NCBI GenBank assembly: GCA_024762735.1
Contig: JANTGU010000025.1
Span: forward strand, 1-14,063
DNA: 14,063 nt
Direction of reading: 5' to 3'
Source: Bacteroidales bacterium
GTDB taxonomy: Bacteria; Bacteroidota; Bacteroidia; Bacteroidales; F082
Part shown: positions 1 through 8,086 of the stretch, piece after piece
Numbering within the stretch: the stretch's first letter is position 1
Layout: each line of letters begins with the position of its first letter
The notes under the pieces: model-generated
Told to the model about the DNA's origin: nothing
Seen by the model: only the letters and a program-made list of their open reading frames with translations
Databases searched by the model: none
Made by a program: the position numbers and the translations under genes

Positions 1-2
1 TT

Positions 3-527
3 GGCAATCCCGGCGATGGCTCGGTATACTATTATGACGATATAAAACTAACACCAGCATCCATACCCACCACTTCGATGATTCAGGATTTTGAAGGAAC
101 ACCCCCTGCTTTTACCGCTTTTGGTAACATTGCTGATATTGAAGTGCTCGCCAACCCTGATCCTGCAGGTGCTAACACAACAGCCACGGTAGCCAAGCTT
201 ACCAAAACGGCAGGGGCCGAAATATGGGCCGGATGCTTTTTTGAAACGGATACCCCTCTTGATTTTGAAAACTACAGCAAGATTAATGTAAAAGTGTGGT
301 CGCCCAAAAGTGGCATCGTGGTAAAACTCAAACTTGAAAATCAGGATGCCAGCATTACCCACGAGGTGGATGTAACCAACACCACCGCCAACGAATGGGA
401 GAACCTGCTTTACGACTTCAGCGATGCTCCGGCAGCTGATTATGTAAGAGTAGTTATTTTCTTCGACTTTGGTAATAACGGCGACGACACGGAATACTAT
501 TTCGATGAAATTGAGTTAACTAATTAG
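3..527 (+). CDS. C-terminal part of a modular carbohydrate-binding-like protein (5' truncated by window)
   Basis: The reading frame is open from base 3 to the stop at 525-527. The ATG at 78 is an internal methionine, because the codons before it continue the same protein and end a preceding module with the residues YYYDDIKL. One complete module of about 145 residues follows. It has the hallmarks VWSP...GI (a beta strand), AN-W near the middle, DFS, then IFFDFG and a final YYFDEIEL strand. The same pattern is repeated three times in the last gene of the operon (11622-13415), so the two proteins share a module family. The pattern suggests a beta-sandwich carbohydrate-binding fold; no catalytic motif is visible. 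Unlike the last gene, this protein stops directly after the module with no sorting domain, so it is probably anchored from its unseen N-terminus, as in SusE/SusF-like or SGBP lipoproteins. The binding role is inferred from the fold pattern and the neighbouring glucanases. The stop is 27 nt before the next ATG. Confidence 0.75.
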   Translation, partial: GNPGDGSVYYYDDIKLTPASIPTTSMIQDFEGTPPAFTAFGNIADIEVLANPDPAGANTTATVAKLTKTAGAEIWAGCFFETDTPLDFENYSKINVKVWSPKSGIVVKLKLENQDASITHEVDVTNTTANEWENLLYDFSDAPAADYVRVVIFFDFGNNGDDTEYYFDEIELTN

Positions 528-554
528 CACATTTTAACCTTTTAAAGTAATAAA

Positions 555-1508
555 ATGAAAAGAATAAATATCATAATAATATTAGCCTCTTTCCTGACAG
601 CTTCTTTTTTAATTAGCGGTTGTCAGAAAGACAGCCACGACCTGGGCAACTTAACCGCTCCTTCTAACCTCCAGGTTAATTATATCCTGGCAGGAGCCGA
701 CGATGAACACCCCAATGGCGATGGCAGCGGCATGGTAACCTTTACCGTTTCAGCCGACAACGCCCTGAGTTACACTTTCGACTTCGGCGATGGCAAAGAC
801 AAGGTAATTGCCCCGGGGGGTGAAGTAACGCATCAGTTTTCGACCAATGGCCTTGTTAAGTACAATGTATTGGTAGTAGCCATCGGTACCGGTGGCATTA
901 CCACTACCAAACCGGTTCCGGTTGAAGTATTCAGTAGTTTCTCCGATGAAGAAGCCAAACAATTCCTCACGGGAGGAGACTCCAAATCGTGGTATTGGGC
1001 TGCCGACCAGCAGGGGCACCTCGGACTAGGTCCTAACGACCAACAATACGAAAACAACGACCATACCTGGCCCGCCTGGTATCAGGCACAGCCCTGGGAA
1101 AAATCAGGCACCTCCTTGTACGAATGTGAACTGAAGTTTACCCTTAATGATGACGGAAGCATGTCGTTCGAGCAAATCAACCCAACGGGTGAAGCTTTTA
1201 TCCAGGGACTCTATGCTCAGGAACTTGGTTTGGGCGACGAAGGCAGTTATCCTTTCGATATTGAAGGGGTAAAATCAGCTACCTTTAGCCCCTCCAACTC
1301 CATCGCCACGGTGGACGGCGGCTATCGCGGTACTACCATCAACCTGTCAGATGGCGGTTTTATGGGATTTTATGCCGGATCAAGCGAGTACGAAATTATT
1401 GAAATCACCGAAAGCTTGTTGAAAGTACGGATGGTGCAAACCAACAATCCGCTTTTTGCCTGGTATCACATTTTTACCAATGTAAAACCTGTGCAACCGG
1501 CTAAATAG
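555..1508 (+). CDS. PKD-domain lipoprotein, candidate surface beta-glucan-binding protein (SGBP)
   Basis: This 317-residue lipoprotein is probably a non-catalytic glycan-binding partner of the neighbouring glucanases. The N-terminus is a short basic start, a hydrophobic stretch (residues 6-20) and the lipobox ISGC with the lipidated Cys at 23. The residues after it, Q-K-D-S-H-D, resemble the acidic lipoprotein export signal that sends Bacteroidota lipoproteins to the cell surface. Residues about 55-126 form a PKD domain with the classic FDFGDG core at 75-80. Residues about 130-317 form a beta-rich domain with clustered aromatics (W146, Y147, W148, W172, W175, Y176, W181) of the kind that stack on sugar rings; I do not recognise a named family for it. 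No catalytic motif is evident. PKD-containing SGBPs are common in laminarin loci, which supports the role, but no ligand can be read from the sequence. It sits 27 nt after the upstream gene and 40 nt before the first GH16 gene. Confidence 0.75.
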   Translation: MKRINIIIILASFLTASFLISGCQKDSHDLGNLTAPSNLQVNYILAGADDEHPNGDGSGMVTFTVSADNALSYTFDFGDGKDKVIAPGGEVTHQFSTNGLVKYNVLVVAIGTGGITTTKPVPVEVFSSFSDEEAKQFLTGGDSKSWYWAADQQGHLGLGPNDQQYENNDHTWPAWYQAQPWEKSGTSLYECELKFTLNDDGSMSFEQINPTGEAFIQGLYAQELGLGDEGSYPFDIEGVKSATFSPSNSIATVDGGYRGTTINLSDGGFMGFYAGSSEYEIIEITESLLKVRMVQTNNPLFAWYHIFTNVKPVQPAK

Positions 1509-1548
1509 CCCCAACCTTTTCAAATAGAAACTTTATAATAAATTGCAG

Positions 1549-2892
1549 ATGAAAAACATCCATCACAAAAACCTCAACAAAACAGTGGGATCCATACTTA
1601 TTTTATGGATAGCACTACTCTTTATGTCGGCATCGGGATGCACCAAAAATAACGGGCAGGCCGATTTTAACGCTGACTTTACCGTAACCACGATTGATGA
1701 TAATCATCTGCAATTTACCAATGCCTCTTCAGGAGAATACTATTCGCTCGTTTGGGATTTTGGCAACGGACAGGCTGATACCACTACCGACAAAAAGAAA
1801 ACGTACACCATTTATTACCCGGTAGCCGGCACCTATGATGTAACGTTAACAGCCAATAACTATACCGGCGAAAGTAAATCGATTTCAAAGCCGGTAACCA
1901 TTAACAATACCGATTTGCATGTTTCATTTTCGGTGGAATCTGATCCTGAAAACACCAACACGTACCTGCTAAAAAACACCAGCACGGGGAGCTACGACTC
2001 GTTTAAATGGCTCTATCGTGATAAGGTGATCAACGACCAAAATGAAGCGAGTGCCTATTTTCCCTACGCAGGAACCTACGATGTCGTGCTGGAAGTCAGC
2101 AAAAACAACGAGGTACATTCGGCCACCCAGCAGATTTTGGTGGCCAACGATGACCCCGACTATTTTAACCACATGGTACTCACCTGGTCCGATGAATTTA
2201 ACGGCACTTCGGTGGATGGCAACACATGGACTTTTGATACCGGTGCTTCCGGTTGGGGCAACAACGAGCTTCAAAACTACACCAACGGCAGCAACGTTTC
2301 GTTTGAAGAGGGAGCGTTGGTGATTACGGCAGAAAAAGTGAATGAAAACCAACAAGTCGGTTCGTACACCTCCGCACGTTTAAAAACGCAAGGCAAGCGC
2401 GAGTTTAAATATGGCAGGCTTGAAATCAGAGCACAACTCCCCTCGGGAAGAGGTATTTGGCCGGCGATTTGGATGTTGGGAAGCAACTTCGGCAGTGCCG
2501 GGTGGCCTGCCTGCGGCGAAATGGACATCATGGAGTACGTGGGTTATCAGCCCAACACGGTCTTTTCAACAGTACACAACAACGCAACCGCCGGAACAAG
2601 TGGTGATGGCAGCAACATGAATGTTCCAACCTGCGAAGAGGCTTTTCATGTTTATGGTCTTTTCTGGACAGAAAAAAAACTGGTCTTTTATGTTGATTCG
2701 ATAAGCAACGTGGTACACACTTACAACCCACCCGTTAAAACTGCCGACAACTGGCCTTTTGATCAACCGGCTTTCTTTATTTTAAATGTGGCCGTGGGCG
2801 GAACCTGGGGCGGAGCACAAGGCATCGACAACAGTATTTTTCCCCAGTCTATGAAAATCGATTATGTAAGAGTGTATCAGGAATCCAATTAA
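1549..2892 (+). CDS. PKD-PKD-GH16 lipoprotein, endo-beta-1,3-glucanase (laminarinase)
   Basis: This GH16 enzyme is expected to cut internal beta-1,3 (or mixed beta-1,3/1,4) glucan bonds with retention of configuration at the cell surface. I start at ATG 1549 (447 residues); an in-frame TTG two codons earlier is possible but less likely. A hydrophobic stretch (14-26) leads to the lipobox SASGC, lipidated Cys 31. PKD domain 1 covers about 37-119 (core WDFGNG at 69-74). PKD domain 2, about 121-200, is degenerate, with FKWLYRD in place of the usual core. The GH16 domain runs from about 208 to the end: WSDEF at 213-217, WGNNELQ from 236, the aromatic segment GIWPAIWML, and the catalytic signature GEMDIMEYVG with nucleophile E324, helper D326 and acid/base E329. 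The extra residue in E-x-D-x-x-E is the beta-bulge form typical of laminarinases rather than lichenases. Exact linkage preference is not decidable here. Confidence 0.9.
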   Translation: MKNIHHKNLNKTVGSILILWIALLFMSASGCTKNNGQADFNADFTVTTIDDNHLQFTNASSGEYYSLVWDFGNGQADTTTDKKKTYTIYYPVAGTYDVTLTANNYTGESKSISKPVTINNTDLHVSFSVESDPENTNTYLLKNTSTGSYDSFKWLYRDKVINDQNEASAYFPYAGTYDVVLEVSKNNEVHSATQQILVANDDPDYFNHMVLTWSDEFNGTSVDGNTWTFDTGASGWGNNELQNYTNGSNVSFEEGALVITAEKVNENQQVGSYTSARLKTQGKREFKYGRLEIRAQLPSGRGIWPAIWMLGSNFGSAGWPACGEMDIMEYVGYQPNTVFSTVHNNATAGTSGDGSNMNVPTCEEAFHVYGLFWTEKKLVFYVDSISNVVHTYNPPVKTADNWPFDQPAFFILNVAVGGTWGGAQGIDNSIFPQSMKIDYVRVYQESN

Positions 2893-2905
2893 TACATCAA
2901 AAAAA

Positions 2906-4468
2906 ATGAAACAAAAAAACGGTTACATAGTCCTGATAAGTTTAATTGTTGCCCTTGGTGGGTTTTTAATGGGTTTTGACGCCTCGGTAATTTCGGGTGT
3001 TGTGAAGTTTATCGAACCTGAGTTTGCCCTTTCGAAACTGGAGTTGGGATGGGCAGTAAGTTCGTTAACCCTCACCGCCACGTTGGCCATGTTGGTAGCC
3101 GGCCCCATCAGCGACCGGTATGGACGAAAAAGCACCTTGTCGGTGGCAGCCATACTCTATGCTATTTCGGCCATCAGCTCGGCGTTGGCACCCTCTTTTA
3201 TTTTTCTGGTCATAGCTCGTATGATTGGCGGCTTTGGCGTGGGAGCATCCCTCATTATTGCGCCCATGTATATTGCCGAAATAGCCCCTGCCAAGCTGCG
3301 GGGACGTATGGTGAGCTTTAACCAGCTCAACATCGTGTTGGGTATTTCGGTGGCTTTTTTTACCAACTACCTCATTTTACGATTGGGTGAATCGGATGCT
3401 GCCTGGGCAAAATCGCTTATGTTTAACGAATACAACTGGCGATGGATGTTAGGGCTCGAAACCCTGCCTGCCGTGCTCTATTTCTTTGCCCTCTTTTTAG
3501 TGCCTCGCAGTCCGCGCTGGCTGGCCATGGCCGGAAAACATAACGAAGCCCTGAATACGCTGAAAAAAGCTGTAGGCGACCATGCCGAAGAAGATCTGCA
3601 AGCCATCGAAGAGAGTATCAAGGCGGACAAAAACAAAGAGAAAGCCAAACTAAAAGATATTTTTCAACCCGCTTTAAAAATGGCCCTCACCATTGGGTTA
3701 GTGCTGGCCGTGCTGCAACAAATTACCGGTATCAACTCAGTATTTTTTTACGCACCCATGATTTTTGAACAATCGGGAATAGGAACCGATGCCTCCTTTA
3801 CACAAGCCATCTACGTAGGTTTAACCAATCTTATATTTACCGTTGTTGCCATCGGTCTCATCGATAAAATTGGCCGTAAAGCCTTGCTGCTAATTGGGGT
3901 AACGGGCATTGCCCTCTCCATGTTTGTGCTGGCATACGGGTTTCATTCAGCTACCTACACCCTCACGCCAGCAGCCATCCAGGAACTCCCTGCTCCAATT
4001 AACAAAGAGGCCTTGTCCACTGTTTCCGGGGTAACATTTAACAATGATGTAGCCTTTAAAAAAGCCCTGAGTCAATCGTTAGGAAACTTAGAGTCTAAAA
4101 AGTACGAAGCCGAAATAATTACAGCTGCCACCACGTTAAATGCCAGGCTGATTCTTTTTGGCATACTGGCTTTTGTAGCCTCCTTTGCCGTTTCCATAGG
4201 GCCGGTCATGTGGGTACTCTTTTCCGAACTCTTTCCCAATAAATTACGAGCCATTGCCATCTCGTTTGTGGGTACAATAAATTCCGTGGTCAGCTTTTTG
4301 GTACAGCTTGTTTTTCCTTGGGAATTGCATAGCCTCGGCGCCACCTCCACTTTTTTTATTTATGGCGTTTTTGCTGCCGCAGGATTGATATTTATTTTGA
4401 TGAAGGTGCCTGAAACCAAGGGTAAATCGTTGGAACAGCTTGAAAAGATTTTGATAAAACAAAAGTAG
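2906..4468 (+). CDS. MFS sugar-porter family permease (glucose or short glucan oligosaccharide uptake)
   Basis: This is a 12-helix inner-membrane sugar:proton symporter of the XylE/GLUT-like sugar porter family, 520 residues. Visible family marks are GFDxxVISG in helix 1 (23-31), SDRYGRK after helix 2 (69-75), PRSPRWL at 200-206 (usual form PESPRWL), the helix 7 hexose-binding motif QQITGIN at 271-277, DKIGRK in the loop after helix 8, GPVMW at 432-436 in helix 10, and the C-terminal PETKGKS at 502-508. Q271, Q272 and N277 align with residues that contact hexose in XylE. A periplasmic insertion of about 60 residues (350-411) separates helices 9 and 10, longer than in XylE. The gene is 13 nt after the first GH16 and 2 nt before the second, so translation is probably coupled. 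Context suggests import of glucose made by the periplasmic GH3; transport of laminaribiose or longer oligosaccharides would fit the cytoplasmic phosphorylase but is not shown by the sequence. Confidence 0.92.
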   Translation: MKQKNGYIVLISLIVALGGFLMGFDASVISGVVKFIEPEFALSKLELGWAVSSLTLTATLAMLVAGPISDRYGRKSTLSVAAILYAISAISSALAPSFIFLVIARMIGGFGVGASLIIAPMYIAEIAPAKLRGRMVSFNQLNIVLGISVAFFTNYLILRLGESDAAWAKSLMFNEYNWRWMLGLETLPAVLYFFALFLVPRSPRWLAMAGKHNEALNTLKKAVGDHAEEDLQAIEESIKADKNKEKAKLKDIFQPALKMALTIGLVLAVLQQITGINSVFFYAPMIFEQSGIGTDASFTQAIYVGLTNLIFTVVAIGLIDKIGRKALLLIGVTGIALSMFVLAYGFHSATYTLTPAAIQELPAPINKEALSTVSGVTFNNDVAFKKALSQSLGNLESKKYEAEIITAATTLNARLILFGILAFVASFAVSIGPVMWVLFSELFPNKLRAIAISFVGTINSVVSFLVQLVFPWELHSLGATSTFFIYGVFAAAGLIFILMKVPETKGKSLEQLEKILIKQK

Positions 4469-4470
4469 AT

Positions 4471-5793
4471 ATGACAAGATTTAGGATAAGAAAAAGGGTA
4501 AGTCTGTCAAGAGGATGGATGAATGCAATTTTGCTGCTGGCAGCCACTATGTTCCTCTCATGCCAGAGTTCCATTCACCACGACGAGAACAACCACAATG
4601 CTGCCACAAGTCGCAATGCATATAGTACCACCGTTGAAGCAGAGAACTATATTGCTTCGCAGCCCGAGGGAAAAACATTGACCATGGAAGATGGCGGAAG
4701 CTATACCATATTTGATACGGCCGGTTGGGAGTCGTTGGATGTTTCCATTCCTGTTGCCGGACGATACCTCGTTGAACTATTGGCTTCCAATTCCGCTGAC
4801 AAACCCGTCGTTTGCTGGGTAGAAGATCATATCGACAACAAAGACAATCGTACCTACAACATTACCGGCAACATGGAAATCCCTGCCTCCACCTCGACTT
4901 TTAACTGGTACCGTATAGATGGCAGCCCCATGAACAAGGGACTCCACAGAATCAGGGTTCATTTCAACAACCCTGTAAAAATTGACAAACTGCGATTTAC
5001 GCTGCTCCGTGAGCATAAAAAAACACCACAATTGTTCACCCAACAAACCAAGGGGAAAAAGTGGAAAGTCGTTTGGTCTGATGAATTTGACGGCACCCAT
5101 ATTGACACCACCAAATGGTCATTTGATGTAGGAAACTGGGGATGGGGCAACAACGAACTGCAGTATTACACTAACAACAAAAAGGAAAACGCCAGGGTGG
5201 AAGATGGCCACCTGATTATTGAAGCTCATAAAAACAAAACAGGTAAGGGATGGACTTCGGCTAGGCTAACCACCAGAGGCAAAGAGAGTTTTTTATACGG
5301 ACGAATTGAATTTAAAGCCATGGTGCCCTCCAACCGTGGAAACTGGTCGGCAGGATGGATTCTTGGCGACAGTTACGTGGACGAACTATCGTGGCCCTAT
5401 TGTGGTGAGGTTGATATTTTAGAGAGCGTGGGCTACGAAATGGACGATAGCACCGGCAATGGCATTGCCCACGCCTCGGTACATTGCGGAGCTTACTATT
5501 TCAAACTCGGTAATCAGCCTACCTCTACGCTGAAAGTAAAAAATATGAACCGTCAATTCCATACGTATGCCATGGAGTGGACACCCGAAAATATCAAAGG
5601 TTTTGTGGATGACAAACAGTATTTTACATACGAAGACACCTCCACCAAGCTTTCGTGGCCTTTTAACAAGCCACAGAACATAATTTTAAATCTCGCCATG
5701 GGTGGCGGTTGGGGCGGCCTTCAGGGAATTGATCCCGACATCACCGCTCAAAAAATGATTGTTGATTACGTAAAGGTTTATGAATTGGAATAA
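4471..5793 (+). CDS. CBM6-like-GH16 lipoprotein, second endo-beta-1,3-glucanase
   Basis: This second GH16 enzyme has 440 residues. The N-terminus is strongly basic, then hydrophobic, ending in the lipobox MFLSC with Cys 31. F at -3 is slightly unusual but accepted in Bacteroidota; a start at M17 would give a shorter signal. Residues about 52-182 form a CBM6-like beta-sandwich, opening with VEAENY (55-60) and closing with GLHRIRVHF and KIDKLRF, a layout known in family 6 modules that can bind beta-glucans. The GH16 domain spans about 198-440: WSDEF from 202, WGWGNNELQYY, and GEVDILESVG with nucleophile E313, D315 and acid/base E318. The segment NWSAGW replaces the IWPAIW of the first GH16, and the strand after the active site is SVHCGAYYF instead of STVHNNA, so subsite architecture and product pattern probably differ between the two enzymes. 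The gene begins 2 nt after the permease stop and its 3' end overlaps the GH3 gene. Confidence 0.9.
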   Translation: MTRFRIRKRVSLSRGWMNAILLLAATMFLSCQSSIHHDENNHNAATSRNAYSTTVEAENYIASQPEGKTLTMEDGGSYTIFDTAGWESLDVSIPVAGRYLVELLASNSADKPVVCWVEDHIDNKDNRTYNITGNMEIPASTSTFNWYRIDGSPMNKGLHRIRVHFNNPVKIDKLRFTLLREHKKTPQLFTQQTKGKKWKVVWSDEFDGTHIDTTKWSFDVGNWGWGNNELQYYTNNKKENARVEDGHLIIEAHKNKTGKGWTSARLTTRGKESFLYGRIEFKAMVPSNRGNWSAGWILGDSYVDELSWPYCGEVDILESVGYEMDDSTGNGIAHASVHCGAYYFKLGNQPTSTLKVKNMNRQFHTYAMEWTPENIKGFVDDKQYFTYEDTSTKLSWPFNKPQNIILNLAMGGGWGGLQGIDPDITAQKMIVDYVKVYELE

Positions 5794-8080
5794 CCCCATA
5801 TCACGTATGTTGATAGTTGCCCTGGTGCTGGTTTTGCAGCTTCCGGTATGGGCTGCAACACCGGTCTCTTCAAGTGACACTACTATTGAAGTGAAAGTGG
5901 AGCAGTTGTTGGCACGAATGACCCTTGAAGAGAAAGTGGGTCAAATGACCAACATCGGACTGACAGCCATCTGCAAAGGGCCTTTTTGGAATGATGCCGA
6001 TTCGTTGGAAATCGACACTGCCAAACTCCGCTACATGTTACAAACCTGGCATATCGGTTCCATCCAGGGAAAAGGAAAATATCCGCCAGACAGACAGGAG
6101 TGGCATCATCTTATCAAACAAATTCAAGATTATGCCCTCACCGAAACACGATTGGGAATTCCGGTTTTGTATGGTATCGATGGTGTTCACGGAGCGGGAT
6201 ACAGCGCCGGCTCCACCCTCTTCCCACAGGAAATCGCTTGTGCTGCCACCTGGGATCCGGCGTTTGCCTACAAAACCGGCGAAATCACATCCTACGAACT
6301 GAAAGCTTCCTCTACCCCATGGAACTACGCACCGGTGCTGGATGTTTCGTGCCAGCCTTTATGGGGCCGCATTTTTGAGACCTATGGAGAAGACACCTAC
6401 CTGACCACTCAAATGGGAGCAGCTTACGTGGAAGGAGCACAGCAAAACGACCTTTCAGGAAAGGATGCCACGGCCGTTTGCCTGAAGCATTTTATTGGTT
6501 ACGGAAATCCATACAACGGTAAAGACCGCTCCACGGCCATCATCCCCGACAACGAGCTAAGGCAGTATTATCTGCCCCCGTTTCAGGAAGCCATCAAAAA
6601 AGGAGCGCTCACGGTGATGCTGAACTCGGGTTCTGTCAACGGCATCCCGGGTCATGTAAACAGCCGGTGGATTAACGGAGTATTAAAAGGGGAGCTGGGG
6701 TTTGAAGGGTTTGTTATTTCCGACTGGGATGATATTTCCAAACTGGTTGACGTTTATCAGGTTGCTGCCAACGTGAAAGAAGCCACCAAACTCGCCGTGA
6801 TGGCCGGCATGGATATGTGCATGGTGCCTTACGACGAGAGTTTTGCAAAAAACCTTACCGAGCTGGTGAATGAGGGACAAGTGCCCATGGCTCGCATTGA
6901 TGACGCGGTAAGACGAATTTTGAGCGTGAAGTACCAATTAGGATTATTCGAAAAACCCTATACAAACCCTGCTGATTACCCGCTTTTTGGATCCGAACAA
7001 TTTGCAATGGAGAGCTACCTAGCAGCATCGGAATCCATCACGCTTTTAAAAAACAACCATGGCATCCTGCCTTTACAAAAAGGAACCAAAATCATGGTTA
7101 CAGGGCCTGTGGCTGCATCATTAAATTACCTCAATGGGGCATGGTCGCGCAGCTGGAGTGGTCTCGAAGAGCAATACAATGATACCGGCAAATTATCAGT
7201 ACTGGAAGCGCTGGTTCAAAAAGCGGGAACTAAAAACGTGCGGTATGCCGCCGGCACCAGCATCGACACGATGATTGATTTAAAAGATGCGATAAAGCAG
7301 GCTAAAAAAAGTGATGTCATTATTGCCTGCCTTGGCGAAGCCCCTGCCACCGAGAAACCTTCGGATATCAACGATTTGGACTTGCCACCGGCACAAATAG
7401 AGCTGGTAAAGCAACTGTCGAAAACAGGAAAACCCATCATCATTGTGCTGCTTGAAGGGCGGCCACGCGTTTTTCGGGAAGCTGAAAAATTATCGGAAGC
7501 CGTGGTCATGGCCTATCTTCCCGGTCAGGAAGGGGGCACTGCCATTGCCGATGTGTTGTTTGGCGACGTAAACCCTTCAGGCCACCTACCCTATACCTAT
7601 CCCCGGTATTCGGGTGCCATCTGGAAATACAACCACAAGGCCAGCGATGCCATGGACAGAAATTTTTCGCTGAACGGTTTTAACCCTCAATATCAGTTTG
7701 GTGAAGGCATGAGTTACACCACTTTTCAGGTTTCCAACCCGGAAATAAATACCGACACCCTGTCAACCGATGACACCTTACAAGTTACGGTAAACGTGAA
7801 AAACAGCGGCAACAGATCCGGGAAAACGGTCATCCAACTATACCTTAAAGATGAAGTAGCTTCCCTTTCACCCGACGTGATGCGGTTGGCCGGTTTTTCC
7901 AAAATAGCCCTTGAACCCGGGGAATCCAAAACAGTTTCGTTTACCGTTGACAACCACGCGCTGGCATTTGTCGACAGACAAAACAAATGGGTTGTTGAAA
8001 CAGGCACTTTTCAGGTGCTTGTGGGTGACTCGCCCAAGAGATTACAAAGCAAAAAATTTTATTACCAAAACAGCAAGTAG
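5780..8080 (+). CDS. Periplasmic GH3 beta-glucosidase / exo-beta-1,3-glucosidase
   Basis: This GH3 enzyme removes glucose from non-reducing ends of beta-glucan oligosaccharides with retention. It has 766 residues, the usual length for three-domain GH3 enzymes. The chosen ATG overlaps the GH16 gene by 14 nt; it gives an N-terminus with R9 ahead of the hydrophobic core. The alternative ATG at 5807 (M10) would remove the overlap but leave no basic residue. The signal ends near VWA-A (cleavage after A25), with no lipobox, so the protein is periplasmic. The (beta/alpha)8 domain contains RIFETYGED, CLKHFIGYG and the nucleophile motif GFVISDWDD with D315. The alpha/beta sandwich carries GEAPATEKPSD; E525 is the likely acid/base, E520 the alternative. 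A fibronectin-III-like domain ends the protein (RLAGFSKIALEPGE and FTVD). Preference for beta-1,3 linkages is inferred from the locus. The stop is 6 nt before the phosphorylase ATG. Confidence 0.92.
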   Translation: MNWNNPISRMLIVALVLVLQLPVWAATPVSSSDTTIEVKVEQLLARMTLEEKVGQMTNIGLTAICKGPFWNDADSLEIDTAKLRYMLQTWHIGSIQGKGKYPPDRQEWHHLIKQIQDYALTETRLGIPVLYGIDGVHGAGYSAGSTLFPQEIACAATWDPAFAYKTGEITSYELKASSTPWNYAPVLDVSCQPLWGRIFETYGEDTYLTTQMGAAYVEGAQQNDLSGKDATAVCLKHFIGYGNPYNGKDRSTAIIPDNELRQYYLPPFQEAIKKGALTVMLNSGSVNGIPGHVNSRWINGVLKGELGFEGFVISDWDDISKLVDVYQVAANVKEATKLAVMAGMDMCMVPYDESFAKNLTELVNEGQVPMARIDDAVRRILSVKYQLGLFEKPYTNPADYPLFGSEQFAMESYLAASESITLLKNNHGILPLQKGTKIMVTGPVAASLNYLNGAWSRSWSGLEEQYNDTGKLSVLEALVQKAGTKNVRYAAGTSIDTMIDLKDAIKQAKKSDVIIACLGEAPATEKPSDINDLDLPPAQIELVKQLSKTGKPIIIVLLEGRPRVFREAEKLSEAVVMAYLPGQEGGTAIADVLFGDVNPSGHLPYTYPRYSGAIWKYNHKASDAMDRNFSLNGFNPQYQFGEGMSYTTFQVSNPEINTDTLSTDDTLQVTVNVKNSGNRSGKTVIQLYLKDEVASLSPDVMRLAGFSKIALEPGESKTVSFTVDNHALAFVDRQNKWVVETGTFQVLVGDSPKRLQSKKFYYQNSK

Positions 8081-8086
8081 CATAAG

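Noticed and set aside
78..527. ATG at 78 as the true start of the first gene.
   Set aside because: The frame is open upstream to the window edge and encodes the recognisable end of another module, and the ATG has no signal peptide after it.
1543..1551. TTG at 1543 as the start of the first GH16 gene.
   Set aside because: An ATG lies two codons later at 1549 and gives the same complete lipoprotein signal, so the ATG is preferred.
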